Of a DNA stretch of 64,000 nucleotides, positions 19,120 to 26,589 are shown in pieces (the first letter of the stretch is position 1; each line of letters starts with the position of its first letter). The position numbers were made by a program, and so were the translations under genes. This stretch comes from RHLJ01 sp965212165 (GTDB taxonomy: Bacteria; Bacteroidota; Rhodothermia; Balneolales; Balneolaceae). The notes beneath the pieces were generated by a model. That model saw only the letters and a program-made list of their open reading frames with translations. It had not been told where the DNA came from and did not search any database. Where the stretch lies: contig OZ243096.1 of assembly GCA_965212165.1 (NCBI GenBank), positions 62,001 through 126,000 on the forward strand, in the 5' to 3' direction.

Positions 19120-19125
19120 ATTTGG

Positions 19126-20460
19126 TTAGGCTTTTGGTTCCCATCCTTTTGCATATTCTCTTTTCCAATGTTTCATAGCTTCTGGATTATCTATGATTTT
19201 ACCAGTTTTTGGGTCAACTTCGATGCTACCACCAACTTCCTGTGCAATATTTCCATAATGACAGAGCTGAGTTGAAATACTAGCATCAGCTATTGGGGCT
19301 TTTAATTCCTCCCCTTCACGTATCGCATTTGTAAAATTTATAAAGTGATTCACCGTCAAAGCATCGAAACCACGGGTATCTGACGTACTTGCCGCCCCAC
19401 CACCTTTAGGTTCAACTTCTTCTTTGATGAGCTTCCCACCCAAATCATAAAGCAAATATCCATTTCGGTCTAACAATATCGAACCTTTTGTCCCATGTAT
19501 AAGAGAACCACGTCCACGACCCATTATTGGGAATCCGTTACAGCTTTTTCCTTCCCAAGTTATTTTTTTGCCTCCATCGAACTCAAAGCTGGCATTTTGG
19601 GTATCATAATATTCCCAATCATCATCTTTAAAATGATATCTACCACCTGCTGAAGTAGCTTTATTTGGTAAATCAACGCCTAATGCCCAACGACAAATAT
19701 CAATTTCATGTGTTCCATTATTATGGATTTCTCCCGTTCCCCAAGTTTTGAACCAATGCCAGTTATAAGGATGAACATTATCTCTATACTCCTCGCGAGG
19801 TGCGGGTCCTTGCCATAATTCCCAGTCTAAATTTTTAGGAACATCTACAATTTTCCCTTTTCCTATTGAACCTCGTTGATTTGAGTACCAAGCTTTCCCA
19901 TAGTATACATCACCGATTATACCTTGTCTAATTTCACTAATCGCTAAACTAGAGGTAATTGATGAGCGTTGTTGATTACCCATTTGGCAAAGCATTCCAG
20001 TCTTCTTTTGAACTTCTACCAATAACTCATTTTCATGAAGATTATGGCTACATGGTTTTTCTATAAATACATGCTTTCCGGCTTGCATCGCCATAATTGC
20101 CATTGGAGCGTGCCAATGTTCAGGTGTAGCAATTGTAATAACATCTATGTCATCTTTCTCAAGAAGTTTCCTAAAATCTTTCTCAACTTTTGGCACATAT
20201 CCCGTCATTTCTTGCGACCATTTCTTGTGCTCATCAATAATTACATCATCTACATCACAAAACCATGTAACTTTTGCATTATCTAGTCTCGAAACTGCTT
20301 CAGCATGTGCTTTCCCTCTGCTTCGAACTCCAACAACAGCGAAATTTATGGTCTCATTTGGTTTACCAAATAAAACAGTTGGGAAACCCATTACCATTGA
20401 ACCACCTAATCCAACGGCAACACTTTTCTTAAGAAATGATTTTCTATCTATATTTTTCAT
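19126..20460 (-). CDS. Gfo/Idh/MocA family oxidoreductase with Tat-like signal (first of two)
   Basis: 444 aa. The leader DRKSFLKKSVAVGLGGSM is a near-Tat signal. The NAD site is VVGVRSRGKAHAEA, the catalytic-type Lys is in HVFIEKPCSHNLHE and the pocket His/Asp region is IHNNGTHEIDICRWALG. This longer subtype is common in Bacteroidota beside DUF1080 hydrolases. It probably oxidises or reduces the C3 position of glycosides in the periplasm (inference from context). It follows the DUF1080 gene by 12 nt and precedes its paralogue by 6 nt. Confidence 0.87.
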   Translation of the reverse strand: MKNIDRKSFLKKSVAVGLGGSMVMGFPTVLFGKPNETINFAVVGVRSRGKAHAEAVSRLDNAKVTWFCDVDDVIIDEHKKWSQEMTGYVPKVEKDFRKLLEKDDIDVITIATPEHWHAPMAIMAMQAGKHVFIEKPCSHNLHENELLVEVQKKTGMLCQMGNQQRSSITSSLAISEIRQGIIGDVYYGKAWYSNQRGSIGKGKIVDVPKNLDWELWQGPAPREEYRDNVHPYNWHWFKTWGTGEIHNNGTHEIDICRWALGVDLPNKATSAGGRYHFKDDDWEYYDTQNASFEFDGGKKITWEGKSCNGFPIMGRGRGSLIHGTKGSILLDRNGYLLYDLGGKLIKEEVEPKGGGAASTSDTRGFDALTVNHFINFTNAIREGEELKAPIADASISTQLCHYGNIAQEVGGSIEVDPKTGKIIDNPEAMKHWKREYAKGWEPKA

Positions 20461-20472
20461 ATGGAGTTCGAA

Positions 20473-21843
20473 TTAAGGATTAAGTTTTTTGATAAATATA
20501 TTTCTGTAATGTACTTCATTGCCGTGATCTTGTAGAAGGATATTTCCTTCAGTCCAAGTACCAAACCCAGGCCATTGTTCGTATTTGCTCTCATCTACTA
20601 ATTGCTGAAATTCAGGAGTATTTCTATCATATTCTAATACTTTTCTCCCATTCAACCAATGTTCTACATGGTTACCATTTGAAATAATCTTAGCATGATT
20701 CCATTCACCAACTGGGTTAGGTTGTTTCCCTTCTGCTTTCATTAAATCATATAAAGATGCTAGAGTACGACTTCCCTCTTGTGCACCAAGTTTTGCATCA
20801 GGATGTAATGCATCATCTAAAATCTGATACTCTAAACCAATAGATGAGCCAGTTCCTTTATTCAGGTTTGCATCCACAAAATACTTGATACCACTGTTTG
20901 CACCAGGTGTTATTTTAAAATCTACCCATAATTCAAAGTTGCTAAATAATTCTTTAGTTACGATATCTCCAGCATCTTCTGATTCAGCCCCACCAGATTC
21001 ATGAATCGTAATAGTTCCATCTTCGACATCCCAACCAGTACCTTTGGGTGAAAATGGGAATGTATCAGATTTTGCTCCTCTCCATTTCTCAACAGATGAA
21101 CCATCATATAATAACTCCCAACCCCAATCTTCTTGACTGTAGGTTAATACGTTGTAATTATGCTTTGCTGGAACTGTAGTTTCCATAGCATACTTTCTAG
21201 GATTATCTGTGATTATTCGAATATTCTTCCAACGGATGTCGATTCCTACATCGTCTGTAGAATAAATACTATGCACTTGAAGGGCTATAAATCCTTTATC
21301 CGTTCTATCATCAACTAAGTGAGAAACTGGGATTCCATTTACCCATGTTTTGATCGTATCACCAATTGCCTCTACTCGAAATTTATTCCATTCTAAATGC
21401 TTATATGCAGCTTGAGCTTCAGGCATATCTTTTAATGGGTGTAACCAACCTCGACGAGCTTCATCATAAATCCCGCCAGTCCACGCTCTTTCAGAAGGAT
21501 CAATTTCTACCTGATAGCCATGAGTTCTGCCATTCTCATATTCTGGAAAGCTATTGCTTCGTATTTGTACACCAGAGTTTGTCTCTGCTGATAGCTTAAC
21601 TTCATACTCTAAAATGAAATCACTATACAACTCTTTTGTTCTTAAAAATGAATTCGGAGTATCATACACTGTAGTACCAACAACCGCTCCTTCTTCAACT
21701 GTATAGTCTGCAACTCCACCTATTTGCTCCCATCCATCTAAATTTTCTCCATTAAAGAGATCAACCCACGGTTCTTGTTCTGCTTGGCAAGCGGAGAATA
21801 AACCGCTAAAAAGAATACCTATTAGTAAATAACTTTTATTCAT
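20473..21843 (-). CDS. Lipoprotein with two DUF1080 (3-keto-glycoside hydrolase-type) domains
   Basis: 456 aa. The lipobox is ISGLFSAC-like (LFSAC with C19), so it is an outer-membrane or periplasmic lipoprotein. Two DUF1080 concanavalin-like domains are arranged in tandem: one starting at WVDLFNGENLDGWE (about 27-210), the other at WELLYDGSSVEKWRG (about 240-455). The second has the typical NSGIKYFVD and GLEYQILDD segments; the first has NSGVQIRSNSFP. Single-domain members cleave 3-keto-glycosidic bonds. It is the first gene of the operon with two Gfo/Idh enzymes, which supports a 3-keto route. Confidence 0.85.
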   Translation of the reverse strand: MNKSYLLIGILFSGLFSACQAEQEPWVDLFNGENLDGWEQIGGVADYTVEEGAVVGTTVYDTPNSFLRTKELYSDFILEYEVKLSAETNSGVQIRSNSFPEYENGRTHGYQVEIDPSERAWTGGIYDEARRGWLHPLKDMPEAQAAYKHLEWNKFRVEAIGDTIKTWVNGIPVSHLVDDRTDKGFIALQVHSIYSTDDVGIDIRWKNIRIITDNPRKYAMETTVPAKHNYNVLTYSQEDWGWELLYDGSSVEKWRGAKSDTFPFSPKGTGWDVEDGTITIHESGGAESEDAGDIVTKELFSNFELWVDFKITPGANSGIKYFVDANLNKGTGSSIGLEYQILDDALHPDAKLGAQEGSRTLASLYDLMKAEGKQPNPVGEWNHAKIISNGNHVEHWLNGRKVLEYDRNTPEFQQLVDESKYEQWPGFGTWTEGNILLQDHGNEVHYRNIFIKKLNP

Positions 21844-21965
21844 GTGGTAGAGATTTTTTAATGATTAGTAAAGTACAATCTACTTAATTTCATCGGTTTC
21901 TAAAAGTATTCATAGTGAATTTTTAATTCTCTAAATAAGCTTTATGAATTTCCGTATTTAGAAAG

Positions 21966-22670
21966 TCAATCTATACCTAAAGCTTTCATCAAAATATCAA
22001 AATCGTCGAAACATAAATCTGGAAGGATTGCTTCAAGCTCAGTAGGATTTGATTTATACCACGCTACTTTCCACCCGGCTTTTATCCCTCCATTCACATC
22101 TGAAGTAATAGAATCACCAACATAAAGAATATTATTTCTTGGAACTCCCACTAGTTCAGTTGAGTGATCAAAAATTTTAGGATGAGGTTTCATAACTCCT
22201 ACTTCTTCAGAAATGACAATCTGTCTTGCAGTTTCTTTAAATCCAAATTGCTCAATTTTCATCCATTGTGTTTCTGCAAAGCCATTAGTTATAATTCCAA
22301 CCGGAAACTGTGAAGCGATCTTATCATAAGCCTCTTTTGCCCCATCAACCCATTCCCAGTGATTCCTATAATAGTTCATATACACTTTTCCAGCTTCTTG
22401 GTATAATGATGATTCTATTCCAAGCTCTATAAAAGTTTCTTCAAATCTTCGCCGATGAAGAATATGGCGATCAATTTCTCCTCTGCCATATTCTTCCCAT
22501 AATCCTTTATTAATTTGATGATATGTATCAATCAGTATTTCTAGAGAAATGGATTTAAATTCGGCAAAATGGCGGTGCACATCAGCAAGCCCGAATTGTT
22601 CTGCCTTTTTGTGATCAAGAAGTGTATCATCTAAGTCAAAGTAGATGAATTCTATGTTTAGCAATGACAA
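21966..22670 (-). CDS. HAD-superfamily hydrolase (YjjG-like 5'-nucleotidase type)
   Basis: 234 aa. HAD motif I is FDLDDTLLDHK near residue 10, motif II is ITNGFAETQ, the motif III lysine is near GVMKPHPKIF, and motif IV is YVGDSITSDVNGG. The long helical cap and the sequence EQFGFKETARQIVISEEVG match the YjjG/YfnB subgroup, which dephosphorylates pyrimidine nucleotides and related phosphates. The exact substrate is not readable. It is divergent from lemA, 93 nt away. Confidence 0.85.
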   Translation of the reverse strand: MSLLNIEFIYFDLDDTLLDHKKAEQFGLADVHRHFAEFKSISLEILIDTYHQINKGLWEEYGRGEIDRHILHRRRFEETFIELGIESSLYQEAGKVYMNYYRNHWEWVDGAKEAYDKIASQFPVGIITNGFAETQWMKIEQFGFKETARQIVISEEVGVMKPHPKIFDHSTELVGVPRNNILYVGDSITSDVNGGIKAGWKVAWYKSNPTELEAILPDLCFDDFDILMKALGID

Positions 22671-22763
22671 TGGAACAGTTTTTGATTATAGTTAAAATGA
22701 ATTTGAACCAAAATCTTTTTGGCTCGTACAGCGGGCACAAAGTAAACAACTAAATACAAAATC

Positions 22764-23354
22764 ATGAAGGGAAAAGTAATAATTGGGCTAGTAATTGTAA
22801 TTGCTATCGTTTTCTACGGTATAGGAGTTAACAATAATCTAGTTGATAAAGAAGTAAACGTAGATACGGCATGGGCACAGGTTGAAAATCAGTACCAGCG
22901 AAGAGCGGATTTAATACCAAATCTTGTTAATACAGTAAAAGGGGCTGCTAATTTTGAGCAAGAAACTCTAACAGCAGTGACAAATGCAAGAAGTAATGCT
23001 ACTTCCATCAATATTAGTGCTGATGACCTAAATGATCCTGCTAAGCTTGCACAATTCCAACAGGCACAGGCTCAATTAAGTGGAGCTCTATCTAGAATGC
23101 TTTTAACAGTTGAACGATATCCTGAGCTTAAAGCAAATGCTAACTTCAGGGATTTACAATCTCAACTCGAGGGAACTGAAAATAGAATTTCGACAGAACG
23201 AAAAAGATTTAATGACGCCGCTGGAGAGTACAACGGTTCCATACGAAAATTCCCAACTAGTATTTTTGCCTCTATAGGTGGGTTTGAGAAAAAAGCATTT
23301 TTTGAAGCCGATCAGGGTGCTGAAAATGCTCCTTCAGTAGATTTCGGAAATTAA
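22764..23354 (+). CDS. lemA: LemA family protein
   Basis: 196 aa. A single N-terminal membrane helix (VIIGLVIVIAIVFYGIGVNN) is followed by the LemA helical domain with VDTAWAQVENQYQRRADLIPNLVNTVKG, RSNA, SRMLLTVERYPELKAN and ERKRFNDAAGEYN. LemA proteins have an uncertain role in envelope physiology and regularly sit with TPM-domain genes, as here: two TPM genes follow in the same direction. Confidence 0.93.
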   Translation: MKGKVIIGLVIVIAIVFYGIGVNNNLVDKEVNVDTAWAQVENQYQRRADLIPNLVNTVKGAANFEQETLTAVTNARSNATSINISADDLNDPAKLAQFQQAQAQLSGALSRMLLTVERYPELKANANFRDLQSQLEGTENRISTERKRFNDAAGEYNGSIRKFPTSIFASIGGFEKKAFFEADQGAENAPSVDFGN

Positions 23355-23403
23355 ATTTTAACGGCATAGACCAATAATTACAATAACTGTAATTGTTGGT
23401 TTC

Positions 23404-23868
23404 ATGTCTATTATATTTTTTATGGCTAATTTTTTATCAAAAGAAGAAGAGAAAACAATTATTTCAGCAATCAAAGAAGCTGAAATGAATACATCAGGAG
23501 AAGTAAGAGTTCATATTGAACCTAAATGTAAAGCAGAAGATGCTATCTCAAGAGCTAAGGAAGTATTTGTAGAACTTGGAATGCACAAAACTGATTTAAA
23601 AAATGGTGTCATAATCTATGTTGCTACAAAAGATCACAAACTTGCTGTCTGGGGAGATGAAGGCATCCATAATAAAGTTGGACAAGCTTTCTGGGAAGAT
23701 GAAATTAATCTAATGAAGAAATACTTTCAAGCTAATGACTACGAGAGCGGATTAAGAGATGCCATTCTAATGGTAGGACATAAATTGAAAGAGTTTTTTC
23801 CCTATCAAAAAGATGATGTAAATGAACTTTCAGATGACATCAGTTATGGAGAAGAGAAAAATGCGTAG
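23404..23868 (+). CDS. TPM domain protein (TLP18.3/Psb32/MOLO-1), short cytoplasmic form
   Basis: 154 aa from 23404; a second ATG at 23422 (MANFLSKEEEK) gives 148 aa and is an equally good start. The TPM fold is recognised from EAEMNTSGEVRVHIEP, VFVELGMHKTDLKNGVIIYV and KLAVWGDEGIHNKVG. No signal peptide or glycine tail. It sits between lemA and a longer TPM protein and overlaps the latter by 8 nt, so it is translationally coupled. The biochemical role of this form is unknown. Confidence 0.85.
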   Translation: MSIIFFMANFLSKEEEKTIISAIKEAEMNTSGEVRVHIEPKCKAEDAISRAKEVFVELGMHKTDLKNGVIIYVATKDHKLAVWGDEGIHNKVGQAFWEDEINLMKKYFQANDYESGLRDAILMVGHKLKEFFPYQKDDVNELSDDISYGEEKNA

Positions 23869-24664
23869 AACTATTTTGATTCTTATTCTCTTAGCAGTAT
23901 CCCTTCCATCATTTGCACAAAGCTTTAATTTCTTACCATCTACTCCACGCGGAATGGTTAACGATTATGCTGATATGCTTACTTCAAGTGAAGAACAAAG
24001 ACTAGAAAGGAAGCTTATTAACTATCGTGATACTACAACTAATGTTATAGCCATTGCTACAATTGAAAGCCTTGAAGGCAATTCTATTGAAGAAGTGGCC
24101 GCTGACTTATTCAGTACTTGGCGAATGTGGGAAGGAGAGCGATATAATGGCGTTTTGATTTTAATCTCTGAGAATGATCGTGCAATCAGGATTGAAGTTG
24201 GGTATGGTTTAGAGGGAGCCATTCCAGATGCAATGGCCAATAGAGTATTAATTGATATAATTACACCAAGTTTTAGAAATCAAGATGTGTATGGTGGTTT
24301 GGAGAGAGCTACAAGCGCATTAATTCAACTTGCTTCAGGTGAATTTAAAGGCACACCTGATGGTCTTAGAAATAACGATTCTGGCGGCGGAATCCCACTT
24401 GATGTGATTATAATTATTCTTGTCATAATCATTTTTATGGTTAGTAAAGGTGGACGTGGCGGAAGAGGAGGAAAGAAGACTTTTGGACCAACCGATGTAG
24501 TCGAAGTTCTTTTTTGGAGCCAAATATTTGGTGGTGGAAGAAGCCGAGGCGGCGGATTTGGATCTGGAAGTGGTCGATTCGGGTCTGGCGGAGGAGGCTT
24601 TGGTGGCTTCTCAGGAGGTGGCGGATTTGGTTCTGGTGGAGGTGGTGCTAGCGGTGGCTGGTAA
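23861..24664 (+). CDS. Secreted TPM domain protein with glycine-rich tail (YgcG family)
   Basis: 267 aa from the ATG at 23861, chosen because it gives a signal peptide (RRTILILILLAVSLPSFAQ), follows a GGAGAAGAG sequence and overlaps the previous stop. The TPM domain runs about 35-165 (GMVNDYADMLTSSEEQRLE, RIEVGYGLEGAIPDAMANRV). It is followed by a membrane helix (PLDVIIIILVIIIFMV) and a Gly/Ser-rich low-complexity tail ending in GGASGGW, the standard architecture. It is likely an envelope protein working with LemA. Confidence 0.9.
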   Translation: MRRTILILILLAVSLPSFAQSFNFLPSTPRGMVNDYADMLTSSEEQRLERKLINYRDTTTNVIAIATIESLEGNSIEEVAADLFSTWRMWEGERYNGVLILISENDRAIRIEVGYGLEGAIPDAMANRVLIDIITPSFRNQDVYGGLERATSALIQLASGEFKGTPDGLRNNDSGGGIPLDVIIIILVIIIFMVSKGGRGGRGGKKTFGPTDVVEVLFWSQIFGGGRSRGGGFGSGSGRFGSGGGGFGGFSGGGGFGSGGGGASGGW

Positions 24665-24687
24665 ACGCTTTTTTATATAAAATTTTT

Positions 24688-24725
24688 AATGCTGATTTTG
24701 AATTTATCAGTTTCAGCATTCTATT
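24688..24725 (+). terminator. Possible terminator after the lemA/TPM unit
   Basis: An 8-bp stem (AATGCTGA ... TCAGCATT) encloses a 17-nt AT-rich loop and is followed on the plus strand by CTATTCTTTT. The convergent methionine gamma-lyase gene ends just beyond it. Moderate because of the large loop and interrupted T-run. Confidence 0.45.
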
Positions 24726-24728
24726 CTT

Positions 24729-25949
24729 TTATGAATTTAAAGCTTGATCTAAATCTTGAATAATATCTTCTGCATCTTCGATTCCGACCGACAATCGAAC
24801 TAAACCTTCTGTGATTCCTGCTTTTTCTCTTAAATCCTTATCCATTACAGAATGTGTCATTGAAGCTGGATGCTGAATAAGAGTATCAACCGTTCCAAGG
24901 CTTACTGCTAGAGTACAAAGCTTTACCCCATTCATAAGTTTTTTACCTGATTCTAGTCCACCTTTCAATTCAAAAGAAATTACACCTCCGAATCCGTTTC
25001 TTAGTATGGATGTAGCTAAGTTATAATTTGGATGACTTTCGAGACCAGGATACCAAACCTTTTCAACTTTTGGATGTGACTCTAGGTAGCTAGCTACTTC
25101 CATCCCATTTAATGCGTGTTTTTGCATTCTAAGAGATAGTGTTTTAAGACCATTCTGTAGTAGCCAAGCATCCATAGGAGCTGAGATACCTCCTAGGTTT
25201 TTCCGGTATGTTGAAATATGTGATTCATTCATCAACTCTTTATCAAGAACCAATGCTCCACCTACAACAGAACCATGTCCACCTATATATTTTGTAGTAG
25301 AATGTGCTACAATGTCTGCACCTAATTTCAGCGGTTGTAAATGATATGGAGTAGCAAAAGTATTATCTACCATTACAAGTGTCTCAAATTTCTTTGCAAG
25401 TTTAGATATAGATTCAATATCGCTTACAGTCATTGTAGGGTTAGCAATACTTTCTAAATAAATTATACGTGTATTTGGGTGTTTATTTAATTCCATTTCA
25501 AGCAGGAATAAATCACTCATGTCTATAAATGAAGTTGAAATTCCCATTTCTGGAGCCTCTTCTTTCAAAAACTGACTAGTACAACCATATAACGCGTCTT
25601 GTGCAATTACATGTTTCCCTAAACAATTACTAATTATTGCAGTAGTAATGGCAGCCATTCCACTCCCAAAAACCATTCCTTTAAAGTCCTCTTTATTCTC
25701 TAAACCGAAGGTCTCTAACTCGCAAATTGCATCTTCTAGGTTCTCAACTGTTGGATTACCAAGTCGTGAATATATATGAACGTCATTCTCACCTTGAAAA
25801 GCTTCACTTCCTTCATCTACATTTTTAAAAAAGAAAGTGGATGTTTGATATATCGGTGAAACATGCGACCCAAATTGGTCATTTCTTTTTGAACCAGCGT
25901 GAACTACTGTTGAGTTAAATGTAAGTTTCTTTTCTTTGGTTTTAATCAT
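24729..25949 (-). CDS. Methionine gamma-lyase-type PLP enzyme (Cys/Met metabolism family)
   Basis: 406 aa trans-sulfuration enzyme. Segments: SPIYQTSTFFF, the PLP-binding GSGMAAIT, VDNTFATPYHLQPL and the Schiff-base lysine K220 in STTKYIGGHG. The YGCT motif with Cys123 matches the active-site cysteine typical of methionine gamma-lyase; cystathionine enzymes usually have YGGT there. This supports cleavage of methionine to methanethiol, 2-oxobutyrate and ammonia, though cystathionine gamma-lyase/synthase activity is not excluded. The start overlaps the stop of an Lrp regulator by 4 nt, as with amino-acid-inducible lyases. Confidence 0.85.
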   Translation of the reverse strand: MIKTKEKKLTFNSTVVHAGSKRNDQFGSHVSPIYQTSTFFFKNVDEGSEAFQGENDVHIYSRLGNPTVENLEDAICELETFGLENKEDFKGMVFGSGMAAITTAIISNCLGKHVIAQDALYGCTSQFLKEEAPEMGISTSFIDMSDLFLLEMELNKHPNTRIIYLESIANPTMTVSDIESISKLAKKFETLVMVDNTFATPYHLQPLKLGADIVAHSTTKYIGGHGSVVGGALVLDKELMNESHISTYRKNLGGISAPMDAWLLQNGLKTLSLRMQKHALNGMEVASYLESHPKVEKVWYPGLESHPNYNLATSILRNGFGGVISFELKGGLESGKKLMNGVKLCTLAVSLGTVDTLIQHPASMTHSVMDKDLREKAGITEGLVRLSVGIEDAEDIIQDLDQALNS

Positions 25950-26416
25950 TTTACCGGGATACTAGATTGTTCTTTGATAGTGCTTAATACAATACTTGAA
26001 TGAATGCGCTGAACATCAGGAAGAGTAGTTAGTCTAGTACGCATAAAGTGCTCATAGTCATTTACATCCTTCGCAACTATATGCAAGAGAAAGTCTCCAT
26101 CTCCAGTAGTATTATAACATGAAAGAATTTCGGGAATGGCCTTTACTGCTTCTGTAAACTCGTCCATTAAACTAAGCTGGTGAACACTTAGAGTTACAGT
26201 TACAAATACACTTAAACCATTGTTTATAGCATTAGAGTTAAGTCGGACGCTATAACCTTCAATAACCCCTTCTCTTTCTAACCTACGTACGCGTTCTAGA
26301 GTTGGTGTAGTTGTTAGATTAATCTTTTCGGCGAGCTCTTTATTTGAAATCCTTCCTTCTTTTTGAAGAATTTCCAGAATTCTTTTATCTAAATCATCTA
26401 GTTTTATAGAATCCAT
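25946..26416 (-). CDS. Lrp/AsnC family transcription regulator
   Basis: 156 aa. The N-terminal winged helix LDDLDKRILEILQKEGRISNKELAEKINLT, with RVRRLEREGVIEGY, is followed by a RAM ligand-binding domain (CYNTTGDGDFLLHIVAKDVNDYEHFM). It is cotranscribed with the methionine gamma-lyase gene and so is probably an amino-acid-responsive regulator of it. The promoter region upstream carries several copies of an AGAATAT half-site. It is the typical length for the family. Confidence 0.93.
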   Translation of the reverse strand: MDSIKLDDLDKRILEILQKEGRISNKELAEKINLTTTPTLERVRRLEREGVIEGYSVRLNSNAINNGLSVFVTVTLSVHQLSLMDEFTEAVKAIPEILSCYNTTGDGDFLLHIVAKDVNDYEHFMRTRLTTLPDVQRIHSSIVLSTIKEQSSIPVK

Positions 26417-26421
26417 ATCTA

Positions 26422-26484
26422 ATATTCTTTATATACTATTTATTAAAGAATATACTTAACTATATAATATTTTATTCTAGAATA
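26422..26484. promoter_or_regulatory. Candidate Lrp operator cluster
   Basis: An inverted repeat with 10-nt arms (ATATTCTTTA at 26422-26431, TAAAGAATAT at 26444-26453) is followed by a perfect 12-bp palindrome TATTCTAGAATA at 26473-26484. More AGAATAT-like half-sites continue to about 26525. It lies just before the Lrp start codon, as expected for autoregulation. The repeats are seen; the binding protein is inferred. Confidence 0.5.
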
Positions 26485-26519
26485 TAATTCTATATTTAGC
26501 CTTTTAGAAGAATATTAAA

Positions 26520-26556
26520 CTAAAAAGCCCTGAAAATAATCAAATTTCCAGGGCTT
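26520..26556 (-). terminator. Rho-independent terminator after fadE
   Basis: An 8-bp stem, AAGCCCTG ... CAGGGCTT (26525-26532 with 26549-26556), extended by AAA/TTT inside. It is followed on the minus strand by TTTTTAG and lies about 34 nt past the fadE stop. Confidence 0.8.
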
Positions 26557-26589
26557 AATGTCACAGTTTCTACCAAAACTTAAACAGAT

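Noticed and set aside
24530..24660. Gly-rich repeat at the 3' end of the TPM gene as a separate repeat element
   Set aside because: It is the normal low-complexity tail of YgcG-type TPM proteins.
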